From JAWKTV01 sp041398905 (lineage in GTDB: Bacteria > Planctomycetota > Planctomycetia > Planctomycetales > Planctomycetaceae): a stretch of 64,000 nucleotides of DNA. The stretch covers positions 124,001-188,000 of the forward strand of contig JAWKTV010000007.1 of NCBI GenBank assembly GCA_041398905.1, written 5' to 3'. Shown here piece after piece: positions 51,138 through 63,517 of this stretch (positions within the stretch are counted from its first letter, which is position 1; each line of letters starts with the position of its first letter). The notes under the pieces were generated by a model. That model had not been told where the DNA came from. It saw only the letters and a list, made by a program, of their open reading frames with translations, and searched no databases. A program made the translations under genes and the position numbers.

Positions 51138-54100
51138 ATGTCGAATCTTCGAGTGGCGTCCCTGGGCTGCCTGCTGGCCGCGATTGGAGCCTTGTACCTG
51201 ATGGCCGACGACAAGCCGATACCTGGCCGCCGGGCCGAGGCGGAGAAGTTGTTGAAAGAGAACAACTGGCGCGACGCCTACAACATCTATTCGCAACTTG
51301 TGTTCGACAAGGCCAACGGCGGCGAACCGCTCGCGGATGACTTCTCGCGTGCCGCCGACTGCCTGGCGCAGCTCCAGCAGCTCAACCAGCTCGACGCGCT
51401 TCGCGTCAAGGCGGTTGAGGTCCACGGGGACGACTGGAGACTCCTGGAGCGGGCGGCTCGTTCGCTGATCGATGGACAGCAATACGGATTCGTGGTCGCC
51501 GGCGAGTTTCGGCGGGCCGATCAGCGAGGCGGCGGCGAGTATGTCTCGTCCAGTGAGCGGGACCGTGTTGAGGCCTTGCGTCTGTTTCACCAGGCGGCGC
51601 CGCTGGTGCTCGCGTCGGATGCTCCGGCGACGCACAAGGGGGTTTTCTACCGTAACTTCGCGCGGGCGATCATGTCCCAGCGTGACCACGGGAATGCCTG
51701 GGAACTCCAGGATCTGACCGACCTGGAAAGCTTGCCCGACTACGTGCCTCAGCAGCGGTGGTGGGGGCGAGGTGGACAGTCGAAAGGGGCCGCCGTCGAC
51801 GCCGAGGGCCAGCCGATCTTCTACCACGTGCCCGATTCGTGGGATGCCGCGAAGAGCGACGGCGAGCGGTGGCGGTGGTGTCTCACACAGATGGCTGAAG
51901 TCGAGGCGTCGCTCGCCGACGAAGCGGACTGGACCTTCGCGAACTTTCAGCAGCAGCAGTTCGGCGTGCGTTCAATGCTGCAATGGGGGATCGCGCTGCC
52001 TCGGGTTGGAGACGCGGAACCAGGTGCCGACGGCGACAAGGACGAGTCGGGCCCGTTCGCTCTGCCGACGCTGCAGGAGAACGAGACGATCGCGAAACTC
52101 GCCAACGGCGTGAAGCGGTTCGAGATTCCGGACGAGTTCCACTTCATCGCGATCTACAAGAAGCTCGCGGCGGGTAAAGGGGGCTACGCCGAAGCGGCAC
52201 TGAACAATCTGGCGAATATCTTTTCCGATCGTCAGCAATACCCGCGTGCGGCCGGGCTGTGGCGGGAGAACATTCAACGATTTGGTGACCGCGACGGCTC
52301 GAAGAAGAGCCAGCTCGACCAGATCGTCGCCAACTGGGGTCAGTTCGAGCCGGTCCGCAGCCAGGGGGCCGGCAGTGGTGCGACGGTTGACTTCCGCTAC
52401 CGCAACGCCAGCCGTGTCAGCTTCACCGCGCATGCCATCAAGCACGAACAACTGCTCGCCGACGTGAAGGCCTATCTCAAGTCGAATCCGCAGCAGCTCG
52501 ACTGGCAGCGGATGCAGATCGACAACATCGGCTATCGGCTGGTGCAGGAGAACCAGAACAAGTATCTCGGCGCCCAAGTCGCGCAGTGGGACCTCGAGTT
52601 GAAGCCGCGGCCCAGCCACTTCGACCGCCGTGTCACGGTGGCGACTCCGCTGCAGAAGGCGGGCGCGTACCTCGTGGAGGCGAAGCTCGCCGATGGCAAC
52701 ATCAGCCGCATCATCATCTGGATCGACGACACCGCCATCGTCAAGAAGCAGCTCAACAACCAGGCGCTCTACTACGTCGCCGACGCCACGACCGGGGCGC
52801 CGATCGAGAAGGCGAATGTCGAGTTCTTCGGCTGGACCCAGGAGGCGGTGCCGAATACTCGGAACCAATACCGCGTCATCACCCGCAACTACGCCGAGTT
52901 CACCGATGCTGAAGGGCTGCTGATCGCCAATCCGAAGGATCAGGATCGGAACTACCAGTGGCTCATCATGGCCCGCACCGATGGCGGTCGGCTGGCCTAC
53001 ATGGGCTTCACCGGCATCTGGTACGGCCAGTATCACGACCAGCAGTACAACGAGACGAAGACCTACGTCGTCTCCGATCGTCCGGTCTATCGTCCGGATC
53101 AGAAGGTCCAGTTCAAGTTCTGGATGCGGGAGACGAAATACGACATCGCCGATGGCTCGCGATTCAAGAATCTCGAATTCAACGTCCGCATCAACGATCC
53201 GCAGGGGACGGAGGTCTTCCAGCAGAAGTTTACCACCGACGAATACGGCGGGCTGGCGGGCGAGTACGTGCTGCCAGCGGAGGCGAAGCTCGGTCAGTAC
53301 TCGATCTTCATCGATCACGCCCACGGCGTCGGGGGTGGTGGCAGCTTCCGGGTCGAGGAGTACAAGAAGCCGGAGTTCGAGGTGCTCGTCGAAGCGCCGA
53401 CGAAGCCGGTGCAGCTTGGTGACACCGTGACGGCCACCATCCGGGCCAAATACTATTTTGGTGCCCCGGTGACGAACGCCACCGTCAAGTTGAAGGTTGA
53501 ACGCACCCCCCACGAGGCCCGCTGGTATCCGGCGATGCCGTGGGACTGGTTGTATGGCGAGGGCTACTGGTGGTTTGCGCCAGATTCGACGTGGTATCCC
53601 GGGTTCGCGCGCTGGGGCTGCTTCGCCCCGCGGCCAAGCTGGTTCAACTGGAACCCCGACCCGCCGGAACTGGTCCTCGATCGTGAGTTGGAGATCGGCG
53701 AAGACGGGACCGTCGAGTTCGAGATTGACACCTCGCTCGCCAAGGCCCTGCACGCGGATGAAGATCACAAGTACGCCATCACCGCCGAGGTGGTTGACGC
53801 CTCGCGGCGGACGATCGTCGGCAGCGGTCAAGTGCTCGTGGCCCGCGAGCCGTTCAAGGTGTTCGTGTGGACCGAGCGAGGCCACTACAACGTCGGCGAC
53901 ACGATCCACGCCCACTTCCAGGCCCGCACGCTGGATGGCAATGGCGTCGAGGGGCAGGGCCATCTCAAGCTCTTCCGCATCACCTACGGCGAGAACCGTA
54001 AGCCGGTCGAGAACCTTGCCCAGGAGTGGGATCTTGATACCGACGCCGATGGGCAGGCCGCGATCGAGATCAAGGCGAGCGAACCGGGCCAGTACCGGCT

Positions 54101-57100
54101 GAGCTACGTCGTCGAAGGTGAGGAGCAGGAGAATGGTGAGCGCCGCTCGATCGAAGGCGGCTACCTGTTCGTGATTCGCGGCGAAGGCTTCGATGGCTCC
54201 GAGTTCCAGTTTGGCGACCTGGAACTCATCACCGACAAGGCGGAGTACTCGCCAGGCGAGGAGGTCAAACTGCTGATCAACACGAACCGAGTCGGCTCGA
54301 AGGTGCTGCTGTTCCTGCGTCCGTCGAACGGTGTTTACGCCGGCCGGCCACAGTTGCTGAAGCTGGACGGCAAGAGCATTACCGTCAACGTCGGTGTCGT
54401 CCAGAAGGACATGCCAAACTTCTTCATCGAGGCCCTCACGATCGCGGACGGCAAGGTGTATTCCACGGTTCGCGAGGTGATCGTCCCGCCGGAGCAGCGG
54501 GTCATCAATGTCGACGTCGTCGCCAACACCGACCGCTACCTGCCCGGTGCGAAGGCCGATGTGCAGGTGAAACTGACCGACGCGGACGGCAACCCGTTTG
54601 TCGGGTCGGTCGTGCTCAGCGTGTATGACCGGGCGATCGAGTACATCTCCGGCGGCAGCAACGTCGGGGACATCAAGAGCTTCTTCTGGAAGTGGCGTCG
54701 CAGCCACAATCCCCGCACTGAGGACAGCCTGAGCCGGTACTTCTACAACCTGCTCAAGTCGGGTGAATTGGGAATGCAGAACCTCGGAGCGTTCGGCAAC
54801 CTGGTGGCGGACCTGGATGAAGAAGCAACCGGGGAGATCGCGGCAGCGACCAGCGAAATGGGCGGCCCGGGTGGCGGGGCAGTCATGCGCAAGGGGATGA
54901 ATCGTGCCTACGCCAGGGGTTTGGCAGCCCCGATGGCGGCCGACGCCGCCCCGGCGGCGGAAATGGCTGAAGGTGCGATGCTTGCCGCCGCGGCGCCGGG
55001 CATGGACAAGCAGGCGGCCGGTGGAGCGGGGGGCGAGATGGTTCAGCCGACCGTCCGCACCAACTTCGCCGACTCCGCCTACTGGAACGCGACCCTCACG
55101 ACCGACGCCGACGGTGTCGCGTTCGTCTCGTTCGACATGCCGGAGAACCTCACCGACTGGAAATTCCGGGCCTGGGGCATGGGCGGAGGCACACGGGTTG
55201 GTGAGGGCACCGCCTCCGCCAAGACCGCCAAGAATCTGCTGGTCCGCCTGCAGGCACCCCGGTTCTTCGTTGAGAAGGACGAGGTCGTTCTTTCGGCGAT
55301 CGTGCACAACTATCTCGAAACCGAGAAGGCCCGCAGGTCGGCATCTCGGTCGAGGACGGGGTCCTGGTGCAGATCGATCGCACATCGAATCCGCATCCCG
55401 TCAGCATTCCCGCCGGCGGCGAAGTGCGGGTTGAGTGGCGGTTCAAGGTGATGAAAGAAGGACTCGCCAAGGTGACGGCCAAGGCCCTCACCGATGAAGA
55501 GTCCGACGCGATGCAGCAGTCGTTCCCCGCCTACGTTCACGGCTTCCTCAAAACGGAGTCGTTCTCCGGCGTGGTGCGGGCGAACGAAGCGAACGGGAAG
55601 GTCGAGTTCAACGTGCCGGCCGATCGTCGTCCGGAACAGAGCCGACTCGAAGTCCGCTACTCGCCGACCCTGGCCGGGGCGATGGTCGACGCGCTGCCGT
55701 ACCTCGTCGAATACCCGTACGGCTGCACCGAGCAGACCCTCAACCGCTTCGTACCGACGGTCATCACGCAGAACATCTTGCAGCGGATGAACCTCGATCT
55801 CGCGGCGATCAAGGACAAGCGCACGAACCTCAACGCTCAGGAAATTGGCGACGACGCCGGGCGCGCGGCTCAGTGGAAGCACTGGGATCGCAACCCCGTC
55901 TTCGACGAGGCGGAGGTAACGAAGATGGTCAAGCAGGGGGTCGAGGACCTCACCGCGATGCAGCTTTCCGATGGGGGCTGGGGCTGGTTCTCCGGCTGGG
56001 GCGAACACAGCTATCCGCACACCACGGCCGTCGTCGTGCATGGCCTGCAAATCGCTCAGCAGAACGATGTTGCCCTCGTGCCCGGCATGTTGGAACGGGG
56101 CGTCGAGTGGCTGAAGCAGTACCAGGAAGCCGAGGTCGCGAAGCTCAAACTCTACGAAGAGACGGGCGGCAAGAAGGGCAAGAGCCAGGCGGGCGACACG
56201 GATGCTCTCGTGTACATGGTGCTTGTCGACGCGGATGTCGCCAACGACGCCATGCGGGATTATCTCTTCCGCGACCGCGGCAAGATCGCCCTGTACTCGC
56301 AGGCGCTGTTCGGCCTCGCGCTGCACAAGCAGCAGGACATCGAAAAGCGGGACATGATCATCAAGAACCTCGATCAGTTCCTGAAGGTCGATGACGAGAA
56401 CCAGACGGCGTATCTCGACCTGCCGAACAACAACACCTGGTGGTACTGGCACGGCTCGAATATCGAAGCGAACGCCTTCTACCTCAAGCTGCTGACGGCC
56501 GTGAATCCGCAGGACCCCAAGGCCGCCGGGCTGGTCAAGTACCTGCTCAACAACCGCAAGCACGCCACCTACTGGGAAAACACGCGCGACACCGCCTACT
56601 GTATCGAGGCGCTCGCGGACTACCTGGTGGCGAGCGGAGAGGCGGAGCCGAACGTGCTGGTCGAAGTCTGGCTGGACGGCGAACTGAAGCAGTCGGTCGA
56701 GATCACGCCAGCCGTGCTGTTCAGTTACGACAACAGTTTCGTTGTCGAAGGCGTCGACCTGACGGACGGTGCCCACACGCTGGAACTGCGGAAGAAGCCG
56801 CTCGACGCGAATCTCCCGGCCGCAACGCCGTTGAGCTTCAACGCCTACCTGACGAACTTCTCCACCGAGGACTTCATCACTGCGGCGGGACTGGAGATCA
56901 AAGTCGGCCGCAAGTTCTACAAGCTGGTGCAGCGTGAAGATGCGACCGAGGTGGTTCAGGGTGACCGCGGGCAAGTGATCGATCAGAAAGTGCTGAAGTA
57001 CGACCGGGTTGAGTTGGCAAGCCTCGACCGGGTCGAGAGCGGCGACCTGATCGAGATCGAACTCGAGATCGACTCCAAGAACGATTACGAGTACGTGATC

Positions 57101-57373
57101 TTCGAGGACTTCAAGGCGGCAGGTTGCGAGCCGGTCGACCTGCAGAGCGGATACACCCGCGGCGGGCTGGGGGCTTACGTCGAGTTCCGCGATGAGAAGG
57201 TGGCGTTCTTCCTGAGGACACTCGCCCGCGGCAAGCATTCGGTGAGTTACCGCGTGCGGGCCGAGGTGCCCGGGCTGTTCAGCGCACTGCCCACGAACGC
57301 CTACGCGATGTACGCACCGGAGCTGAAGGCGAACTCCGACGAGATGAAGCTCGGCATCACCGATACCGAGTGA
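51138..57373 (+). CDS. Large alpha-2-macroglobulin family protein with intact thioester, one frameshift
   Basis: About 2,078 residues once a single missing C in the run near 55331 is restored. Bacterial alpha-2-macroglobulins are periplasmic protease traps. A signal peptide (VASLGCLLAAIGALYLMA) is followed by a helical TPR-like part to about residue 330. Macroglobulin beta domains come next (TYVVSDRPVYRPDQKVQFKFW in MG2). A Gly/Ala/Met-rich flexible stretch around residues 1235-1305 probably serves as bait region. The A2M core reads VAFVSFDMPENLTDWKFRAWGMG. The thioester motif GCTEQ is near 55724, followed by an alpha/alpha barrel with LSDGGWGWFSGWGEHSYPH. A receptor-binding-type beta domain ends the protein. 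No penicillin-binding protein 1C gene, the usual proteobacterial partner, is adjacent. Confidence 0.9.
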
Positions 57374-57653
57374 CCAGCGACGCGCCGCATGCGACCGATC
57401 CGGCTGGCCTTGGCCGCTGGATGCGTCGCATCGCGGGGCTGTCGCAGCAGCCGTGAGGTCGACATACGGAGCGTGTCTTGATCGTCCTCAACGCGGGTCA
57501 CGCTGGCGCTGCGACGATCTGTAATTGTTCGCCAATACGCCTGGCTCGGTACCGCGTCGGCGATCCGCGATGGACGGATGTCCGCACCGGCAGCTTCGGG
57601 AACGCCATCGTCTCGGCCAGTCGCCGCCTCGCAAGCCGGGCGGCCGGTTGCGG

Positions 57654-58542
57654 CTATTCCGCGGGATTCGACGGCTGAGCGATTGCGGCAGGGGGGCTCC
57701 AGTTCGACCAGTCGGTTTCATCGGGCTGATAGACCCAGTTCGGTTCGCCGATGAACTCGAACTCGCGTTGATCCGGATCGAATCGGTCGCCGCGACGGCT
57801 GAACCGCTGCTGGATCACCTTCCGCCAGGGCTGAAGCGACCCATCGGGAGCAGGCCGCAGCTCGAACGCATTCGAGAAGCCCCGCAGCGTCACGATCAGG
57901 AAGTCGGTCTCCGGATCAATGCCAGTCCATGTGGCCACACCGTAAATCCACACCTGCAGGTCATCGCCGGCATCCGCCGGAATCGCGTCCGGTAAGGGCT
58001 GCACAACCGACAGGTTGTCCTCGATCTGGACGTTCACGTACTGCTCGGGCGGGCGTTGCTCGACCTGCTGGATTGCGGCGACCGCTTCAGGAATGATCTG
58101 ATCCAGATGCGACAGCGCGGGCACCTTGAAGTCCGGATCGTCGAACACCTGCAAGGTGATTTCCGGCATGAAGAGCGTCGGCTTGGGAGCGGCGTCGATC
58201 TGGTTGACCGGCGTGCGATCCGTCTCGTCGGGCCGCTTCTCGGTGGGCCGGGTAATCGCCCGGTACACAAGGTACCAGACTTCTTTGCGCTTGCTTCTCG
58301 CCCGTCTTTGGATCGGTCACTTCCACCCACCGCATCCGCAGCGGTTTGAACTGCACCTCCATCACCCGCAGATCGGTCTGTCGATTCCGCTCTTCGCCGG
58401 TGGCGTAGGCGGGCAGCGACTTCGCAAAGCCGCGGGACAGAGCATCCTGCGCGGAGATCGTCGCCGACGAAGCCCCCCAGAGGGTGAGCGACAGCAGTCC
58501 GACACGGCAGAAACGGGCGAGGAATTGATGAGGCTGCAGCAC
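57654..58542 (-). CDS. Secreted conserved protein of unknown function, one frameshift
   Basis: About 295 residues. From 58542 the N-terminus shows a signal peptide (LLSLTLWGASSATISAQ) and then QFKPLRMRWVEVTDPKTGEK. After a frame break near 58290 it continues as EVWYLVYRAITRPTEKRPD, then FMPEITLQVFDDPDFKVPAL, ALSHLDQIIPEAVAAIQQVE and LQVWIYGVATWTGIDPETDF, ending in YQPDETDWSNWSPPAAIAQ. The VWIYGVATWTGIDPETDF stretch is a conserved-looking part, but I cannot assign a family. There are no membrane segments beyond the signal. It is convergent with the alpha-2-macroglobulin gene. Confidence 0.6.
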
Positions 58543-58882
58543 GCGGCAGGCTCCCGGTGATGGCGGGCCAATAGAGCGGAACGTTCTTCCGACAGTATCA
58601 CGCTCTGGAATCTATGGTCAATACGCGGCCTATACTAACAGGCCTCACGCGTCGTTCATCCTCCGTGCAGCTCGGCGGTGGTAATTTGATCGACGTTCTG
58701 GTCGACGTTACTGTTTGCGGAAACTTTCCGGCCTCACGAGTCGTACATGTGGCTCAACCCGCGGGGCGTCGCGGCGCCGACGAAATCGGTTGTTCCGATT
58801 GTAGGGATGCGGCCGCAATTCATCTTGATGATCCCGTCGACTTCTCGGTCGGCGACTCAACTTTTCCTGCGACGGATTCTCC
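58543..58882. other. Divergent intergenic region
   Basis: 340 bp between two genes of unknown function. A TATACT at 58631-58636 could be a -10 element for the rightward gene, but I see no good -35. No coding potential is evident. Confidence 0.35.
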
Positions 58883-60763
58883 ATGCCAGTTATGCCTGCC
58901 AAGGTTCGCCATCAGCACAACGGGCATGCCGCACCGCTCATGTCGGTCGCGGAGCGGCTGGCTGCCGTCGGCTGGGAGGAGGCCTGCAATGCGCGGTTCG
59001 CAACAGCTGCGCGGGAGGGTGACCTCGCGGGATTCGTCCGGGCCTGGCGCAGAGGCCCCGCGAAGCAACTGCGGCCACACGGCGAAATGCGGCGACTGCT
59101 CCCCGAGATGTCCACCGTCACGCTGGCCGGCGGAGAAGGCGATGCCCGCAGCGAACTGCTGCGAGAAGCTCTGGCTGGAGCTGATGAGACCGTCGACGCG
59201 ATTGACGCGGTCAACAACTGTGCGAACGCGGTGTCCGCGCTCGCGGACGCACTGGAGTCGTCCGAACGACTGGGGTTGCCGCAAACGAGCATGCTGCTCA
59301 CGTTGATCACCTCGCTGCCGCGCGCGGTGGATGCTGAAGTGTTCGTCCGACTGTGGCTGGCAGCGGTGGAGTTGGTCGCCGCCCATGCCGTCGATGGAGC
59401 GGCCGCCATGTTCGCGGACCCGGTGGATGGAGTGCTGTTGGGTGAAGTTCTGTTTCGTGGAGGGCTGTTACTCACGGGCGTCGCCGGAGCGGCCGCCTGG
59501 ACAAAGACCGGCTCGCGGACGCTACGGGAGGCACTCGTGCGGGCGGTCGACGATGAGGGTTTCCCGGTGCTCGCGGAGCCGCACCGTGTGGGCGAGCTGG
59601 TTGCGGCGTTCATGCGTTCGACTGCCGACGGAGCCGCGGTTGAGGCGAAGCTGTGGAAGCGAAAGGAGGAACGCCGGCTCCGGCGGCTCGTCACACGACT
59701 CGCAGCGCTGCACCTGTTCGATGGTCCGCCCGCATTCGTTGATCGCGGCGGCGCGGTTGGTGGTCTGAAGCCGCTGCTCGATCGTCTGGGGCGACTCGCG
59801 GGACTCGACAAACGTGCCGGGGCACGGCGGCTGCTCAAGGAACTTGCAGCGAACGATGACAACGAAAGACATCGTCGTCCGATACATGCCAAGCCTTCGG
59901 CTTACGACGCCGACGACAGCCCGGCCGGGGAATCGGACGGCGCGAAGCTGGCGATTCTGCGGAACAGTTGGCGAGCCGACAGTGCCGCCTGCCTGCTGGG
60001 GTTTGACGACACGCATCCACAACTGCTCCTCTCGCCCCACGGCCAGTCGTGCATTGCGGGCGGTTGGGAGATGCAGGTCGAACTCAATGGCGAGCCGGTT
60101 GCACTCACTCAGCCGTGGCGCTGTGAGTGCTGGTACAGCGATGCGGACGGAGACTTCATCGAGCTTTCACGGGAGCTGCCCGGCGGCGGCACGGTGATTC
60201 GACAGTTGGCGCTGTTGCGCAGCGATCGGGCCTGCGTGCTGCTCGATGGCGTGCGGGGAGTCCCGGACACCGTCGAGCTGAAGTGGCGAAGCCGGCTCCC
60301 CTTCGCGGCCGGCGTTCGTGCTGAGGAGGATGGCTACACCCGCGAGCTGCAACTCGTTCACGCGAACCGCCGGGTCCGCGTGTTTCCGGTCAGCCTGCCC
60401 TGGGAGCGTGTGACCCGCAGCAGCGGTTCTGTTCGCGCCACGCGGATCGGTCTCGAGCTTCAGTGGAGCGGTGCCGGCGCAGGAGTTCTGCCGGTCGTTC
60501 TCACATGGACCGACGACGATGGTACGGCGCCGGCCGAGTGGTCTCCGCTGACCATCGCCGAAGCGGGGCGCAGCCTGCCTGCGAAGGATGCCGTCGCAGG
60601 CAGGTTGCGAGTCGGCAAGCAGCAATGGCTGTACCTTCATAATCTCACGAGCGGCCCGATCCCGCGATCCGTCCTGGGGCACCACACGCCGAGCGAAACC
60701 GTCATCGCGACGGTCTCCCGCGAGGGCGAGGTCACACCTGTCTTGCACGTCGCGGGGGAATGA
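58883..60763 (+). CDS. Conserved protein of unknown function, possible heparinase II/III-like C-terminal half
   Basis: A 626-residue protein without signal peptide. The N-terminal 330 residues are alpha-helical and rich in Ala, Arg and Leu. The C-terminal half is beta-rich, with ILRNSWRADSAACLLGFDDTHP, GGWEMQVELNGEPV, WRCECWYSDADGDFIELSREL and LRSDRACVLLDGV. This order is reminiscent of the beta-sandwich of heparinase II/III-type polysaccharide lyases, but the usual catalytic residues of the toroid domain are not evident. I therefore leave the function open. It precedes the YfhO-like gene by 195 bp on the same strand. Confidence 0.5.
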   Translation: MPVMPAKVRHQHNGHAAPLMSVAERLAAVGWEEACNARFATAAREGDLAGFVRAWRRGPAKQLRPHGEMRRLLPEMSTVTLAGGEGDARSELLREALAGADETVDAIDAVNNCANAVSALADALESSERLGLPQTSMLLTLITSLPRAVDAEVFVRLWLAAVELVAAHAVDGAAAMFADPVDGVLLGEVLFRGGLLLTGVAGAAAWTKTGSRTLREALVRAVDDEGFPVLAEPHRVGELVAAFMRSTADGAAVEAKLWKRKEERRLRRLVTRLAALHLFDGPPAFVDRGGAVGGLKPLLDRLGRLAGLDKRAGARRLLKELAANDDNERHRRPIHAKPSAYDADDSPAGESDGAKLAILRNSWRADSAACLLGFDDTHPQLLLSPHGQSCIAGGWEMQVELNGEPVALTQPWRCECWYSDADGDFIELSRELPGGGTVIRQLALLRSDRACVLLDGVRGVPDTVELKWRSRLPFAAGVRAEEDGYTRELQLVHANRRVRVFPVSLPWERVTRSSGSVRATRIGLELQWSGAGAGVLPVVLTWTDDDGTAPAEWSPLTIAEAGRSLPAKDAVAGRLRVGKQQWLYLHNLTSGPIPRSVLGHHTPSETVIATVSREGEVTPVLHVAGE

Positions 60764-60958
60764 CGCCCCGGAGCGGTCAGCATCGGCGAGTGCTGTCAAT
60801 GGACCAGATCACCGGTGACGGCGGCGAGGGTGATTGGGTCGCGGCACGATCGCACCGCTCTGACAGTGAGCGGGGGCGTGTCAGGCGGTCGCGGGGAGAG
60901 GTGCCGATCGTTATTGTCAGAGCCGTTCCGGACTCCTCACGATTGCCGTGCCGCTCTG

Positions 60959-63125
60959 ATGTCGCGCAGCCGCTCCTCATTCTTGCTCGCAGGTCTGCTC
61001 GCCGGGCTGCTGACGGTCCTCTTCTGGCCGAAGCTGTGGCAGGGGGCCGGGATCATCGGCGGCGACACCTACACCTATTTCTTCCCTCAAAAGGCGTTCT
61101 ACGCCGATGCTCTGCGGGCTGGTGAATTTCCGCTGTGGAACAACCTCGTCGGGCATGGGTTTCCGTTGCTCGGCGAGAGCCAGACGGCCGCCCTCTACCC
61201 GCCCAACCTGCTGCTCTCTCGACTGTTCGACCTGAACACCGCTTACGTGATCAGTCATCTGGCACATTACTGGCTGGCATGGATGGGGTGTTGGCTGCTG
61301 GGGCGGCGGCTCGATTTGAATGGCTGGGGAGCGGCATTCGCGGCGACCGTTTACACCTACAGTTGGTTCCCGCCGCGGCTGGCGCTCGAGTTGGCGATCA
61401 TCGGTGGAGCCTGGCTGCCTCTCGCGTTGTGGGCGGTGGAGTCCACGTTTCAGACCGGTCGGCACCGCTACCTGGCGGCTCTCGCAGCGATCTTCGGCAT
61501 GGACTTGTTGGCGGGCCATTACAACCTCGCGTTCATTACATCGCTGGCGACCGGCAGCTACGTTGTCGGCCGCTGGTGGTTTGGGCCGCCGCCGCGGGAC
61601 GAACGTCAACGTGGGCGCCAGCATGCCCGGGGAAGTCGCGCCGCGAATACATCCAGCCGCGGAAACACCGTCGGACGGATCCGTGATGTATCGCCCACCG
61701 ACAGTTCGCAGCGTAGTGAGCCTGCTGCTGGCGGTGGGACTCGGCTATGGACTGGCGGCTCCGCAACTCGCCCCGTCGCTGGCGCTGAAGAGTCAAAGCC
61801 AGCGGACGGACGTCAACGAGGAGTTCGACCCTGGCTATGGCCATATTCCCCCGTGGTACCTGGTGCAGATCGTAACCCCGTGGCTGTGGTATCGCGGCGA
61901 TACGGACCCCGATCAGGCGCTCAACAGATTCCGTCTGGGTTCGATCCCATCAGGAACCAACAAGGTCGAGGCCCACTTGTATTTCGGCATGCTGCCATTG
62001 CTGCTCGCGGTGTGGGGCGGCTGGCGTCGCTGGAGACGCGGTGAATCCGCGGATCGACGGTTCACGCTGTTGCTGCTGATCGGGTTGTTCGGTGCGGTGT
62101 ATGCCACTGGATGGCTGCTACCCGTCTTCCGTCACCTTCCCGGCTTTGGCTACTTCCGCGGCCCGGCGCGGTATGGCGTGCTGACGACGCTCTGCGTCGC
62201 ACTCTACGCGGGCCGCAGCTTGAGTGCCTGGAGCGATCGAAACGCCTCGCGAGCTGGCAGCCTGTTAGTGATGACCATGCTGGTGATCACCATTGGTGAC
62301 CTGTGGCTTGTGAGCCAGCACGCCTTTTATGCGGTGATTGTCGGTGATGCGCCGATCAATCATCGACACGAAAGCGCGGTGGGCGCAGTCCTCGCAAGGT
62401 ATCCGGGGGATGCGCGAGTGCTCGCGCCGGGGCCAAATCTCGCGACACTGTCGGGCCATGCGGCGACGCCGCCTTACCTCGGCTTCGGCCCGGGCCATTA
62501 CTACCAGGCAGGCGGCAGGCTGCCCGATCCGGAGTTCCTGCGGTGGCTTTCCGGCGACGAGGCCCCACGCGGTATCGACCCCGAGCCGCAATTCGAGTGG
62601 ATGCGGTCGGCAGGGGTGACGCACCTCCTCTCGATGAAAAGGCTGCCCACAAGCTGGCCGATTGAAGAAGTCTGGAGCGGGCTGGACCCGCTGCTGAATC
62701 GGGCCTGGGCCAGACAGTTCGATCCGCTGCACCTCTATCAGGTCCGTGAGTCTCCGGGCCGGTGCTGGTTTGAAGGCCCGGCAGGCCGTGTTCCGGTCGA
62801 GATCGCCGAGTATTCGGGAAACCGAGTTGTGGTGACTTTCGACGCCCCGGAATCCGGAACGCTGGTGCTGGCGGACCTTCCCTGGCCCGGCTGGCGATGC
62901 ACGATCGACGGCGTCGAGATGATTGCCGACGATTCAGGTGCGGAACCGGCCGTGGCCGCATCGTTGCAGCGGCGGGTCAAGGTGTCGGCTGGGAAACAGT
63001 CGGTGGCGTGGGAGTACCGGCCCGCCGCATTTGTTTGGGGGCTCGCGATCGCCGGGGCGTCGCTGGTGGGGCTGGCGTTGCTGCTGAAAACCGGTCTGGA
63101 GCCGTCGCGGACAAATGAAGTATAA
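60959..63125 (+). CDS. YfhO-like multi-pass membrane protein, one frameshift
   Basis: About 722 residues with roughly ten or more membrane helices. The start MSRSRSSFLLAGLLAGLLTVLFW at 60959 begins helix 1. Then GGDTYTYFFPQKAFYADALRAGEFPLWNNLVGHGFPL follows, typical of YfhO and related GT-C-type proteins, with the D-T-Y and P-L-W-N motifs in the first periplasmic loop. FRGPARYGVLTTLCVALYAG is the other conserved element. The C-terminal 180 residues are periplasmic and beta-rich (GNRVVVTFDAPESGTLVLADLPWPGW). The frame changes once between 61580 and 61610. YfhO-type proteins are linked to glycosylation of cell-wall polymers in Bacillus; the role here is unknown. Confidence 0.75.
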
Positions 63126-63196
63126 GGCGACTCCCCTCGATTTCGACGGTCCACCGTCGGAGTCCACCGCCACTTCCCCCACCTCCCGCCAGCGGC

Positions 63197-63517
63197 ATGC
63201 ATCGACTGCCCCTGCTGATCGTCGGCCTGTTCATCCTTCCCGGTTGCATCAACCGCTGGAACACGAGGCTGCCGTCGCCGAACTATGGGTCGATCGACCA
63301 GCAGAAACGCGGTGCGCAGCTCCAGGATCCGTATCCGGAGGCGTTTAGTGGCCCGGAGATGGGGTTTCGTCCGCCCGGATTCGAGACGCAGCGTTCCGAC
63401 GCCTACCGTGCGAAACAGAGCTACGAGGCGACGATCCTGCGGCAGCAGTTGCAGCCGCAGTTCGGCCCGCCCACTGGCGTTCAGCCAAGCTACCCGGGAA
63501 CCGTGGCACCCCGGTAG
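63197..63517 (+). CDS. Small lipoprotein
   Basis: A 106-residue protein with a clear lipoprotein signal (MHRLPLLIVGLFILPGC; lipobox L-P-G-C at 14-17). The mature part is short, polar and proline-rich (RPPGFETQRSDAYRAKQSYEA), with no recognised domain. It resembles many short planctomycete lipoproteins with a P-Y-P-E segment (DPYPEAF). It may be co-transcribed with the YfhO-like gene, 71 bp upstream. Confidence 0.65.
   Translation: MHRLPLLIVGLFILPGCINRWNTRLPSPNYGSIDQQKRGAQLQDPYPEAFSGPEMGFRPPGFETQRSDAYRAKQSYEATILRQQLQPQFGPPTGVQPSYPGTVAPR

Noticed and set aside
50538..51827. Upstream extension of the TPR protein frame to 910 codons
   Set aside because: The extension is low-complexity and overlaps the alpha-2-macroglobulin gene; the GTG at 50537 has a good ribosome binding site and signal peptide.
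60815..60958. Upstream in-frame extension of the YfhO-like protein
   Set aside because: Arg/Ser-rich and unlike the family; the start at 60959 places the first membrane helix correctly.
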